Notes: generated by a model not told the origin, from the letters alone. 24,348 nucleotides of DNA from Planctomycetota bacterium (GCA_021160625.1 JAGHCE010000186.1:1-24348), one strand, 5' to 3'. Counted from the first letter of the stretch, positions 14,601 to 21,866 are shown. Program-made: numbers and translations.

Positions 14601-16245
14601 GCAGACCGCGGGCACCGAGTTTCCGGAGACCGAGTACCTGGTACTGGACGCCGGTTGTGTGATGAAGCTGGCGGGTGTGAGCCTGGCGGCCGGAAGGCTG
14701 CGGCCCCTGTTCCCGAGCAGTTTCCGGATAGAGGTTTCCGAGGGCGGCGGGGGCTGGACGCGCGTTGCCTCGGCGGAGAGGTTCAGGGCCGGCGCGAAGG
14801 CGTACTTCTGGCAGTTCGACCCCGTCGAGGCGAGGTACGTGAAGGTTTCCGGCCCGGGGATGAGGCTGGCGCGCGACAAGAGATACTACTGGCAGATGGG
14901 GGAGGCGGCGCTGTACGAGTCGATCAGTTCGCGCGTCGGTCTCTCCTGGAGCGCCCCCGGTGACGACGCCTATGCAGGCGGACCTGCCTCACAATACGAC
15001 CTGAGATACAGCCTGAGCCCGATAAGCGCGTCGAACTTCGATGCGTGCGCGAGGGATTCCAGCGTCGCTGCGCCCGGCCCCACGGGCACGCCGGAGGAGA
15101 CGGTGGTGGCGGTTGGGGACCAGGTGATCACGGCGTACCTCGCGCTGAAAACCGGCGACGAGGTGCCCAACTGGTCGGATATTTCCAACGTGCTGGAGGT
15201 TCCCTGCTGCATAGGCGGTTTTATCCCCGCGCTGCCGGTGGACGGTTCGACGCAGTATGCCCGCATCAGGCCGAGGTTCGAGTTTTACAAGGGCGCTGAC
15301 ATAAGGTCCGTGCGTATCGTTTTTTCGAGCTCTGAGGGGTTTGTCTCCAGGCCGACGGCCAGGCCCGACGGGCAGGTCGACAGGACGTTGAAGTTCCCCA
15401 TAGGGCCGATGTACAACCGCTGGCAGCCGAAGAGGGGGCCGTGGAAAAGGCTCAAGAAAATGGTTTGCAGCGAGAATGTGCTCTGGTGGCGTCTCGAGGG
15501 GAAGTCCCGTGTGCTCGGGACGGTATTCGGGCCGGCAAGGTACCTGTACTTTGAATGCGGGGAGGTCGGGGACCTTACTGTCAGCCCCTCGCACGTTCTC
15601 GGCGCCGATGAAGCGGTGTGGCCGGATGCGGGGTGCCCGCCGGAATTCTCCTGGAGAGATGACACCCAGTGGCTCAAATACTTTTTCGTGGACGTTTCCA
15701 CGCTGGAGACCATCCCCCTTAAGGATGCCAGGCACACGACGACGCTGAGCGGGAGGGGCATACTGCGGAGCCCCTGCACCGCCACGGCCGCCGAGTGGAA
15801 GAGGGTGCGGCGGTTGGCGTCGACAGCCGGGGGGAGGCTCTACTGGCGCGTTCGCGTGCTGGACGAGGACCGGGCGCTCACCTACGCCGGCCAGGTAAAG
15901 GTGCTGGTAGTGGACGGCGGCACGTGGAGCGTCAGCAGCCCCGAGCACGACCCGGCAACCGGGCTGCCGGTTTTCACCTGGGAGCATTACGGCGAGGGGA
16001 TATGCAGATTTGCGCTGGAGTTCAGCGCTGACGAGGCGTTTGAACCCTCGCCCCGGCACACTCTGGTCATCCCGTCACGCCGAACGGCCGGGACGTCCTA
16101 CACCCTTGTATCGGGCGAACTGAAGGCCGTCAAGCGCCTCGCCGCACGAAGCGGCACCCCCACTCTCTACTACCGCGTCCGCGGCGAAGATGCCGACGGC
16201 ACGTTTATCACCCACAGCCCGTCGGAGACTTGGGACATCCCGTAG
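11602..16245 (+). CDS. Giant exported seven-bladed SBBP beta-propeller protein with Ig-like, F5/8C and FN3-like domains
   Basis: A 1547-residue protein expected outside the cytoplasm. The first ATG opens on a hydrophobic segment, MAALAAAVVVLQAAACGQ, a signal or lipoprotein-like sequence without the usual basic N-region. Residues about 75-290 match the DUF7948-like domain that precedes SBBP repeats (VKNDGQWDEHIRYGFHG, DPLLPLVIDPTL). Seven blades begin near residues 297, 364, 428, 502, 573, 641 and 702, with the pattern AVDxxGNVWVTGxT..DFPTPGGFDTT..DAFVAKI..GELAWASYLGG. The strand LVSAIFFGG before blade 1 can close the ring. Next come a He_PIG/Ig-like domain (about 750-837), another Ig-like region, an F5/8C (discoidin) domain (about 967-1110; LLDGDSRTFWQT, FRIEVSEGGGGW, ARYVKVSG), an FN3-like stretch (1110-1203) and a three-fold C-terminal module (1207-1547). 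Adhesion or glycan binding is likely; no enzyme motif is visible. Confidence 0.82.
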   Translation: MAALAAAVVVLQAAACGQEVPRPRVPQAMPAGVALAADGLMPVGGQCPAGVSRAAGKPTPQERRRAVDMLDLSPAVFVKNDGQWDEHIRYGFHGRGVNVLFTDSGPVFQLTKREGEGEDASFKQAVFSAHFVGAKAVSPEGLERSGTKKNFFLGNDPAKWQKNVPTFKKMAYRGLYDGVDLYAWGRRSGLKYEFHIAPGASWKQIAVRYEGAKGLWVDDAGALHVPTAVGEMVDEAPLVYQEAPSGRVEVAAHFRLVDEDCFGFDITGSVDPLLPLVIDPTLVSAIFFGGTFNDEMHDLAVDPSGNVWVTGYTCSVDFPTPGGFDTTYGGYGDAFVAKISPAGELVWASYLSGNSWQGDDYGYAIAVDPSGNVWVTGITWCTDFPTPGGFDTTHSDLDWDVFIVKITPSGELAWGSYLGGEENDYGWGIAVDEAGNVFVTGMTASPDFPVSDPLGKRPCNLPGTFDEDVFLVKIRPYGVLEWACCYGGETTLDYWSKDVGSSLALDSFGNIWLTGYTRSSDFPTPGGFDTTLGDDLDAFVAKVSPSGELAWASYLGGSTSACPELSANDYGTGIAVDAAGNAWVTGYTYSVDFPTPGGFDTTLGGEEDAFVAKISAAGELAWASYLGGEHSGGVGREGGYDIAVDCYGNVWVAGGTNCDDFPTAGGLETGWYGGKIDCFVAKLTQSGELEWTGCFGGSKDEAAVAVGIAGGPSNAGIWVAGDTYSADFPGRDVVENSCSPFVVSIELGPPVITTETLARGYVGDAYSDTLKAVIDYCPGTWMVISGSLPDGLSLDPATGEIHGVPTAEGTSVFTAQVADSHAPPQTDAKELSIRTVIESGGPVISSAATVPSFVREGIDLSVSLTATADDTATGDSTVVAAEHFTGPDVEPGTGTSMQAADGAFDTSLEGLVGTVDTSAWCAGLVYTVGVRAKDAYGYWGPVTVVEVPAVDGTPPGAVTDLAATALPTMEKLAATVADCSGSLSSAGVSNLLDGDSRTFWQTAGTEFPETEYLVLDAGCVMKLAGVSLAAGRLRPLFPSSFRIEVSEGGGGWTRVASAERFRAGAKAYFWQFDPVEARYVKVSGPGMRLARDKRYYWQMGEAALYESISSRVGLSWSAPGDDAYAGGPASQYDLRYSLSPISASNFDACARDSSVAAPGPTGTPEETVVAVGDQVITAYLALKTGDEVPNWSDISNVLEVPCCIGGFIPALPVDGSTQYARIRPRFEFYKGADIRSVRIVFSSSEGFVSRPTARPDGQVDRTLKFPIGPMYNRWQPKRGPWKRLKKMVCSENVLWWRLEGKSRVLGTVFGPARYLYFECGEVGDLTVSPSHVLGADEAVWPDAGCPPEFSWRDDTQWLKYFFVDVSTLETIPLKDARHTTTLSGRGILRSPCTATAAEWKRVRRLASTAGGRLYWRVRVLDEDRALTYAGQVKVLVVDGGTWSVSSPEHDPATGLPVFTWEHYGEGICRFALEFSADEAFEPSPRHTLVIPSRRTAGTSYTLVSGELKAVKRLAARSGTPTLYYRVRGEDADGTFITHSPSETWDIP

Positions 16246-16523
16246 GAGGAGGGGCTTCGCCCCCTTTTCGCTACGGGGGCACGGACGTTGTCCGTGGCAA
16301 TCCTCTGGCCTCCCGCGGGCGAGGCGTGCCTCGCCCCTACCGGTGATACGTGTGCCACGGCGGGTCTTGCTCGCCGTGCTTCCTTCTCTGCGCAATCTGC
16401 GCAATCTGCGGAAAATTCTATCTATAACAATGTGGCACTGGTGGCTGTGTAGGGTGGGCTTCAGCCCACGCGGCTGACCTTTCGCCCCTACTTGATACCC
16501 GGATTGCTTCCATCTGCTGGAGT
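16246..16523. repeat. Intergenic cluster D: hairpin repeats between convergent genes
   Basis: The gap between the SBBP stop and the trkA stop holds, in order: a TTC-loop hairpin with TTTT (listed separately), a CTACGGGGG flank with stem CACGGAC-GTT-GTCCGTG (16280-16296), GGGCGAGGC-GT-GCCTCGCCC (16317-16336), a CACGGCGGG/CGCCGTG unit (16352-16379) that matches 2849-2877 in cluster A, two direct copies of TCTGCGCAA (about 16386-16411), a GTGGCACTGGTGG unit (16432-16444) and GTAGGGTGGGCT-TC-AGCCCAC (16449-16469). CGGCTGACCTTTCG (about 16471) repeats the border word at about 3031 in cluster A. No gene is credible here. Confidence 0.82.
16249..16268 (+). terminator. Likely rho-independent terminator after the SBBP gene
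   Basis: Three bases after the TAG stop: stem GGGGC (16251-16255), loop TTC, GCCCC (16259-16263), then C and TTTT (16265-16268). The T-run is short. The same TTC-loop hairpin follows the stops of the beta-helix gene (6518) and, at some distance, the aminotransferase (23454), so it may equally be part of the repeat family. Confidence 0.5.
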
Positions 16524-17195
16524 CTAAGAGGCGAAGAATCCGCCTGCCTTGCGGATGGCGTCGCCGCCGGCGGCCATAAAGACCTGGTCGTCCACGCGGA
16601 ACTTCTGGTTGCCGCGCGGGAAGATGAACTCGTCGGTGGTCTCGCGGAATATGCCCGCTATTACGCAGTCGCCGGGGAAGCCCTTCATCTGCGTGAGTTG
16701 GGCGACGCTCTTGTCGGCGGCCCGGGAGCCGTCGGTTACACGGAGTATGACGATGTTGGCCTTGCCGTTGCCGAAGGTGGCGACGTGCTGGAGGTTGGGC
16801 CTTTCGATCTCGAGGACGAGCTGGCTGAGAAAGGCGTCGACGATGGCCATAGTCTTGGTGACGCCGGCAAGGTCGAAGGCTGGCTTGCTCTGGCTCTTGA
16901 GTATCCGGGAGAAGATGCGCGGCACTTCGTAGCGCCTCGCCAGAAGCGAGAAGGCAAGGTTGTCACCGTCATGGCGCAATGCCGCTACGGCCACGTCGGC
17001 CTTTCTTATGCCGGCCTCCTCCAGCACTTCCGGATCGGTCGCGCTGCCGTTCACGGCGACGACCCCGGTGTTTGCCGTAAGGTCCTCGCAGACGCGCTTG
17101 TCGGACTCAACCACGACGACGTCGTGCTTGTTGCGCGCGAGCTCAGCCGCAAGTCCCCCGCCTATCATCCCGGCGCCGCCTATGATAATGAACAT
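16524..17195 (-). CDS. trkA: Trk potassium uptake regulatory protein TrkA (RCK/KTN domain)
   Basis: Cytoplasmic NAD(H)/nucleotide-binding subunit that gates the TrkH channel. Start ATG 17195 gives MFIIIGGAGMIGGGLAAELA, the expected Rossmann strand and Gly-rich loop; AAGGAG lies about seven bases upstream. The longer reading to 17237 adds a charged tail with no family match. Length is 223 residues, a single TrkA_N plus TrkA_C unit, as in many bacteria (E. coli TrkA is a duplicated form of about 458). VVVVESDKRVCEDL (25-38) places the acidic residue that binds the ribose, and the C-terminal part from about residue 140 fits TrkA_C. It lies 63 bases downstream of trkH on the same strand, so the two form an operon. 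Confidence 0.93.
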   Translation of the reverse strand: MFIIIGGAGMIGGGLAAELARNKHDVVVVESDKRVCEDLTANTGVVAVNGSATDPEVLEEAGIRKADVAVAALRHDGDNLAFSLLARRYEVPRIFSRILKSQSKPAFDLAGVTKTMAIVDAFLSQLVLEIERPNLQHVATFGNGKANIVILRVTDGSRAADKSVAQLTQMKGFPGDCVIAGIFRETTDEFIFPRGNQKFRVDDQVFMAAGGDAIRKAGGFFAS

Positions 17196-17258
17196 CTCGC
17201 GCTCCTTGCCTGTCCGCATTTTGGCCCGCACGCACAAAGCGCCGGGGAAAACAATCCG

Positions 17259-18812
17259 CTACGTCCATGCCCGCCTGTTGAACAGCAGCAGTACGGGCAA
17301 TATCTCGAGACGCCCTGCAAGCATCCCGAGAATGTACGTTACCTTCACAACCGGGTGCAGGCGTATAAGGTCCGCTGCTGAAATGTAGCAAGGGCCGATG
17401 TTGGAAACCGCCGACACCATCCCGGAAATCGATTCGTACGCCGTGTGCGTGGAAAACGCTGCTGTGACTATCCCGCCAGCGGCGATAAGCGCCAGCCACG
17501 CGAAGAAAAGCCCGGCGGTCCTGCGAACCTCTCCGGCGTGGACGAGCTCGCCGTCGGTCCGCAGCACGCGGACGGCCCACCGGGGCCTGACCGCCTGGCC
17601 GACTTCGGCGGCCAGGGCCTTGGCCAGGAGCTGGATCCTGAAGACCTTTATCCCTCCGCTCGTCGACCCGACGCACCCGCCGACTATCATCAACAAGAGA
17701 AGCACCTGCTTTGAAATCCCGAAGAAATACCCCTGTGCCGAGATGTCCTTCGTCCTGAACCCGGTCGTGGTCAGGACCGCGACCGCCTGGAAAAGACAGG
17801 CCCTGAATTTTTCCTCGAACTCGGCCGCGCTCGTCACGCCAGTGTGCCGCATTACGTCGAACGCCACCAGTGCCGTGCCCCCGGCCACAATCGCCCACCA
17901 CAGCCGTATCTCGCCCGTATTCCAGAGGGCGTTTATGCGGCCCCTCAGGAGGCGGTAATGAACCACGAAGCTTATGCCGCCGGCCAGCATTCCCGCAATG
18001 ATGATGTACTCGATGGCCCTGTAATGGGGGAACTCGGAGACGTGCGACGCAAAGTAGCCGATGCTTTCGTCGTAAGGGGCAAAGCCGCCGGTGGAGACCG
18101 ACGTGAACGCGAGGTTCAGGCTGTCGAAGAGGGGCACGCCGGAGATATGAAGCGCCACGGCGAGCACGACGGTGAAGCTGACATAGATAAGCCACAGGAT
18201 CTTCACGGTGTTGAAAATCCCCGGCCGGGGGCGCTTTGAGAACACCTTGTGGCCCTCCGCACCGTAGAGCGTGTGCGCAGAACCGGCTGAAAACAGCACC
18301 AGGATGAAAAACGAGAGTATTCCAAGTCCCCCAAGCCACTGGGTGAGACTTCGCCAGAAGAGAAGGCTCGGCGGGAAAAAATCGAGCCCCTGGAACATCG
18401 TTATGCCCGTCGTGGTGAAACCCGCCATCGCCTCGAAGTAGGCGTCGAGGTACGAAATGTGGAACGGGTCGAGGACGCTGCCGACCCTTGCCTCGACGAT
18501 GACCGGGCCCAGCCGGCTCATCCAGAAGGGCATCGCTCCAACCGCCGAGACCGCAAGCCAGCCGAGCGCGCAGACCAGCATCGACTGCGAAGCGGAAAGG
18601 GAGCCCTTGCGGAACGTGAAGTTCAGGATGGACCCTATCACAAGACAGATAAGCGCGGGCACGAGGTATGCGTCGGCGGATGTCTCCCTGACGGCGCCCC
18701 CGGCGGTGAAAACGAGAACGATCACGGGCAGGAGCATTATGGCCGAAAAGACCATAAGCAGCGTACCGACGTATCCGAAAACCGGTGCAAGGTGATTGAA
18801 GCGGTTTCTCAT
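17259..18812 (-). CDS. trkH: Trk-type potassium transporter membrane subunit TrkH
   Basis: Inner-membrane K+ channel-like subunit with four pore-loop repeats. Start ATG 18812 (MRNRFNHLAPVFGYVGTLLM) gives 517 residues; the in-frame extension to 18896 is Arg/Gly-rich and outside the family. The four selectivity-filter loops are visible: TTTGIT (133-138), STGGF (240-244), TTTGF (348-352) and SNIGP (470-474), each between hydrophobic helices. GGLGILSFFILVLF (161-174), GGCVGSTSGGIKVFR (378-392) and the final GRLEILPVLLLF (500-511) are conserved TrkH segments. About eight to ten membrane segments can be counted. It is followed by trkA, and preceded 151 bases upstream on the same strand by a small lipoprotein gene. 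Confidence 0.95.
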   Translation of the reverse strand: MRNRFNHLAPVFGYVGTLLMVFSAIMLLPVIVLVFTAGGAVRETSADAYLVPALICLVIGSILNFTFRKGSLSASQSMLVCALGWLAVSAVGAMPFWMSRLGPVIVEARVGSVLDPFHISYLDAYFEAMAGFTTTGITMFQGLDFFPPSLLFWRSLTQWLGGLGILSFFILVLFSAGSAHTLYGAEGHKVFSKRPRPGIFNTVKILWLIYVSFTVVLAVALHISGVPLFDSLNLAFTSVSTGGFAPYDESIGYFASHVSEFPHYRAIEYIIIAGMLAGGISFVVHYRLLRGRINALWNTGEIRLWWAIVAGGTALVAFDVMRHTGVTSAAEFEEKFRACLFQAVAVLTTTGFRTKDISAQGYFFGISKQVLLLLMIVGGCVGSTSGGIKVFRIQLLAKALAAEVGQAVRPRWAVRVLRTDGELVHAGEVRRTAGLFFAWLALIAAGGIVTAAFSTHTAYESISGMVSAVSNIGPCYISAADLIRLHPVVKVTYILGMLAGRLEILPVLLLFNRRAWT

Positions 18813-18963
18813 CAAGTGTTTTCCCTGCGAAGGCACAAGGCGACGACGTCCGCCGCCGGTGCCGAATCCGGTCGGCGCAGCGCGGCGGCTCGACACCTAT
18901 GCGGCGGGACCGGGCCGTCCGTAGATGCGCACCTGCCCCGCAGTCGCAACGTTTCCATCCCCC

Positions 18964-19392
18964 TCAATAGTAAGTATACACGGTAAGTGCAAATTCCTCG
19001 CCCGCGGGCGTGTTTGCCGGGCCCGAACGCCGAAAGACGAAGTCCGTAACGCCGGGCGAGATCGCCTCGAAGTAGAATATGACGTCGCCGGCCGGTGCCG
19101 CAGAATCCTTCGACCGCCCGACGCGCCTGCGGCCCGTGCCCTTGAGTATGCCGGCGTCGGGTTTACGCGTCATTGCCCAGGCGCCGCCTGCACGGTCACC
19201 GGGAAGGTACACGGCCAGGAAGTGCCCCTGTTTGATTCCAACAAGCTCATCGCCCTGCGTAAGGCAGACATTCGTTACGGGCCTGCCCGCCGGCGGCATC
19301 CAGGCCCGGCCGGACCTGCAACCCCATACGAGCATTCCCGCAAAGAGTGCTGCGGCAAGCGTGCAGGAGATTGGCTGTTTGCTTTTCCTCAT
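18964..19392 (-). CDS. Putative lipoprotein with chagasin-like (peptidase inhibitor I42) domain
   Basis: A 142-residue protein with a basic N-terminus, hydrophobic stretch and Cys25 (MLVWGC, a slightly atypical lipobox because of the Trp), so a membrane-anchored lipoprotein is likely. The remainder fits the I42/chagasin Ig-like fold: HFLAVYLPGDRAGGAW (57-72) corresponds to the strand and NPTTGY-W loop, DVIFYFEAISPGVTDFVFRR (103-122) to the central hairpin, and EFALTVYTY (133-141) to the last strand. The inhibitory loop motifs are degenerate (GDRAG instead of NPTTG; RSGP instead of RPW), so cysteine-protease inhibition is not assured. It lies upstream of trkH on the same strand and is divergent from the second Gfo/Idh gene. 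The family call is by eye and moderately sure. Confidence 0.6.
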   Translation of the reverse strand: MRKSKQPISCTLAAALFAGMLVWGCRSGRAWMPPAGRPVTNVCLTQGDELVGIKQGHFLAVYLPGDRAGGAWAMTRKPDAGILKGTGRRRVGRSKDSAAPAGDVIFYFEAISPGVTDFVFRRSGPANTPAGEEFALTVYTYY

Positions 19393-19454
19393 AGCAATCT
19401 GCGCAAAAATCGTTTAGCTTTCCGGATTACCCGTTCAAAATCGTTCCTGTACTT

Positions 19455-19472
19455 GACTGCCGGTAGGCAGTC
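19455..19472. promoter_or_regulatory. Inverted repeat in the divergent promoter region
   Basis: GACTGCC-GGTA-GGCAGTC is a perfect 7-bp palindrome in the 159-base gap between the divergent lipoprotein and Gfo/Idh genes. A second small one (CGGCT-TGC-AGCCG) follows at about 19494-19506, overlapping a weak TTGCAG-18-TAAAAC promoter-like pair (19498-19527). It could be an operator for a sugar-responsive repressor; this is inference from position and symmetry only. Confidence 0.35.
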
Positions 19473-19551
19473 GACAGAATACAGTTCCCTTATCGGCTTG
19501 CAGCCGGAAGACACTTGTCTGTAAAACACGTATCGAGAGGAGAGTGTGGTA

Positions 19552-20850
19552 ATGGCCGGACGCAAATATGTCCAGGTGGGCCTCGGAAGCAGGGCCAAGA
19601 TGTACTGGGGAGCCCTGTCGGGCGACTACAGAGGCACGTCTGATCTCGTCGGGATATGCGACATCAATCCCGGCCGGCTTGAGATGCTGCGGGCGAAGCT
19701 TGCCGAGAAGGGTCTGGATGTATCCGCCTACGCGGCCGAGGACTTTGACAGGATGATTGCCGAGCAGAAGCCCGAGACGGTGATCGTCACCTCCAAGGAC
19801 TCCACGCACGATTTTTATATCCGCAAGGCGCTTCTGGCCGGCTGCGACGTCATCACCGAAAAGCCTCTTACCATCGACGAGGAAAAGCTCCAGGGAATCC
19901 TGGACGCCATCGAGAAAAGTGGCAAGACCGTGCGCGTCACCTTCAATTACCGCTACTCGCCCGTCAGGACGCAGATGAAGGAGTTGATGCAGTCCGGGAT
20001 TGTCGGCGACGTTTTGAGCGTGGATTTCCACTGGAATCTCGATACCAGCCACGGGGCCGATTATTACCGCCGTTGGCACCGCAACAAGGAGAACTCCGGC
20101 GGCCTTATGGTCCACAAGGCCACGCACCACTTCGACCTGGTCAACTGGTGGATATCATCGGTGCCGGACACCGTCTACGCGCAGGGCAAGCGCGATTTCT
20201 ACACCGAAAAGCAGGCCGCTTTCTACGGCCTCGAAGGCCACTCCGACCGCTGCCGCACCTGCCCGGTCGCCGACAAGTGCAAATTCTACCTCGACCTTGC
20301 GGCCAAGCCGGGCCTCAAAGCCCTTTACCTCAACAACGAGGAGTACGACGGGTATTTCCGCGACCGTTGCGTTTTCTCGCCGCTGATTGACATCGAGGAC
20401 ACGATGTGCCTTGTCGTCAAGTACAAAAGCGGCGTGCTGATGTCGTACTCGCTCAACAGCTTCCTACCCTGGGAGGGTTACCATATCTCGATTAACGGCA
20501 CGAAGGGGCGTCTGGAGCACCATTGCCAGGAGACCGTCTACGTTTCCGGTGACGGCACCACTCCCGGCGAGATGAAAGCGGGCGACACGACGATCATTTT
20601 TTACCCGCATTTCGCGCCGCCGCGAAACATACCGATCAGCGAGTCCAAGGGCAGCCACGGTGGAGGGGATGCCCTCCTGTGCAAGGACCTCTTCGGCGCC
20701 GAAAAGCCCGCTGACCCTCTCGGCAGGAGGGCCGATTACCGGGTGGGTGCCTGGTCGATTCTGACCGGCATAGCCGCGAACAGGTCAATGGCTACCGGCG
20801 CCCCGGTCATCGTCAACAACCTGGTCAAGGGCCTCGAAGAACCCGCCTGA
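19552..20850 (+). CDS. Gfo/Idh/MocA family oxidoreductase with Cys-rich insert
   Basis: A 432-residue NAD(P)-dependent dehydrogenase of the Gfo/Idh/MocA family. ATG 19552 is preferred to GTG 19546 because GGAGAG at 19539-19544 then has good spacing. KYVQVGLGSRAKMYWGAL (5-22) is the Rossmann strand and loop, GICDINPGRLEML (34-46) follows, and TEKPLTID (102-109) carries the conserved Lys. KATHHFDLVNWW (189-200) carries the catalytic His region. After it comes C234-x2-C237-x5-C243 (CRTCPVADKC), an insert that may bind a metal. Downstream on the same strand are a sugar-isomerase-like TIM barrel, an aminotransferase and a uronate-isomerase-like gene, suggesting a shared carbohydrate pathway. The protein is only distantly similar to the first Gfo/Idh gene of this window. 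Confidence 0.9.
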   Translation: MAGRKYVQVGLGSRAKMYWGALSGDYRGTSDLVGICDINPGRLEMLRAKLAEKGLDVSAYAAEDFDRMIAEQKPETVIVTSKDSTHDFYIRKALLAGCDVITEKPLTIDEEKLQGILDAIEKSGKTVRVTFNYRYSPVRTQMKELMQSGIVGDVLSVDFHWNLDTSHGADYYRRWHRNKENSGGLMVHKATHHFDLVNWWISSVPDTVYAQGKRDFYTEKQAAFYGLEGHSDRCRTCPVADKCKFYLDLAAKPGLKALYLNNEEYDGYFRDRCVFSPLIDIEDTMCLVVKYKSGVLMSYSLNSFLPWEGYHISINGTKGRLEHHCQETVYVSGDGTTPGEMKAGDTTIIFYPHFAPPRNIPISESKGSHGGGDALLCKDLFGAEKPADPLGRRADYRVGAWSILTGIAANRSMATGAPVIVNNLVKGLEEPA

Positions 20851-20986
20851 CCGACCGTGCCAAGCGCCCCCCACTGGTGAACAAGCCACCAGTGCCACAT
20901 AGCCGCGTAGGGTGCGCTTTGGCGCACGCGGAATAGATGTAGGGGCGAGGGAGCCTGGCCCGCGGAAGGCCGGATGATTGTCCGGC
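20851..20986. repeat. Intergenic cluster E: hairpin repeats
   Basis: Following the oxidoreductase stop: CACTGGTG (20872-20879), loop AACAAGC, CACCAGTG (20887-20894), continuing to TGCCACAT, the reverse orientation of the TGTGCCACTGGTGG unit. Next is GCGTAGGGTGCGC-TTTG-GCGCACGCGG (stem 20912-20927), a GTAGGGGCGAGG half-unit (about 20939), and GCCGGA/TCCGGC (about 20968-20986). The cluster ends directly at the proposed promoter of the next gene. Confidence 0.8.
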
Positions 20987-21015
20987 TTGCCGGACAGGGG
21001 GTTGTTATTTACAAT
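20987..21015 (+). promoter_or_regulatory. Sigma70-like promoter for the TIM-barrel gene
   Basis: TTGCCG (20987-20992), a 17-base spacer, and TACAAT (21010-21015). The -10 matches the consensus at 5 of 6 positions and the -35 at 4 of 6, with ideal spacing. Transcription would start near 21022, about 45 bases before ATG 21066. No experimental support. Confidence 0.5.
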
Positions 21016-21065
21016 TGCGGCGCACAAGGGGCGTTTTCGGACAGGCTTTTGCAAGGGGAGAACAT

Positions 21066-21866
21066 ATGAAATTTCTTCAAGGCACCATATCATACGCGGA
21101 TCCGAAGTGGGGCCCGCGCGAGAAGCGCGTTGCCGAAAACACCCCGCTGGCCGACTTCCTCGACGAGATTGCCTCGGTCGGCGCCGACGGGATCGAGCTG
21201 TGGGGCTATCACTTGGACGGCCTGGGCGAGGCCGAGGTCGAGGCGCTGGCGAAGGACATCGCCGACTCCGGGCAGGAGGTTACTGTCCTGTCGCCGTATT
21301 GGGACTTTTCGTCGAGCGACGAGGCCGTCGAGCGATCGCTTGAGGATGCCGGGCGCTACTTGGCGCTAAAGGACGTCTTCGGCAGCCGCACAATCCGCGT
21401 GTTCGTCGGCGCACCGGGCTCGGCCGAGGCGGCTCCCGACAACTGGGAGCGCGCGATAAACGGTCTTGGGCGCCTTGCCCGGATGTACGACTCCGCGGGC
21501 GTCACTTTCGTCGTCGAGACTCACAATCATCAGCTCCCTGATACGCCTCGGTCTTGTGTTCGCCTTATGAATGAGCTCAATGAGCCTTCAATCAGGATCA
21601 ACTATCAGAATATGGGCGGCGCACCCGCCGAGGAGCTCGACGTCGTCTTCCCCTGGGTTTCGCACGTTCACGTAAGCCCCCATCCGAAGTTTGCCAAGAC
21701 GGCCGACGAGGTCATCGCCGATCTTGTCGGGCGCGGATACGACTCCACGATGACGGTCGAGTTTTGTACGGACAGCCTGCCGGAAGAGGGCCGGGAGTTT
21801 GACCGGGCAAAGGCCATCGCCGGGATGCGCGCGGACATAGAACACCTGCGCTCCATAGCGGGCTGA
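21066..21866 (+). CDS. Sugar phosphate isomerase/epimerase-like TIM barrel (xylose isomerase-like, AP endonuclease family 2 fold)
   Basis: A 266-residue single-domain TIM barrel of the xylose-isomerase-like superfamily, usually metal-dependent isomerases, epimerases or dehydratases acting on sugars or inositol derivatives. Start ATG 21066 follows GGGGAGAAC. Barrel features: GADGIELWGYHL (39-50), with the first acidic residue E44; VTFVVETHNHQLPDT (146-160), with metal-ligand candidate E151; SIRINYQN (175-182); VSHVHVSPHPKF (198-209), with H200 and H202; and TMTVEFC (228-234), with E232. This ligand layout fits a divalent-metal site. The preceding gene is a Gfo/Idh dehydrogenase, a common partner of such isomerases in cyclitol and sugar catabolism. 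Exact reaction unknown. Confidence 0.85.
   Translation: MKFLQGTISYADPKWGPREKRVAENTPLADFLDEIASVGADGIELWGYHLDGLGEAEVEALAKDIADSGQEVTVLSPYWDFSSSDEAVERSLEDAGRYLALKDVFGSRTIRVFVGAPGSAEAAPDNWERAINGLGRLARMYDSAGVTFVVETHNHQLPDTPRSCVRLMNELNEPSIRINYQNMGGAPAEELDVVFPWVSHVHVSPHPKFAKTADEVIADLVGRGYDSTMTVEFCTDSLPEEGREFDRAKAIAGMRADIEHLRSIAG

Noticed and set aside
14989..16059. Long minus-strand frames (also 11569-12783) within the SBBP gene
   Set aside because: Low-stop antisense frames caused by high GC; the plus frame carries the seven blades and F5/8C domain.
17143..18339. 398-codon minus-strand frame overlapping trkH and trkA in another frame
   Set aside because: Arg/Gly-rich out-of-frame product; trkH pore loops are in the other frame.
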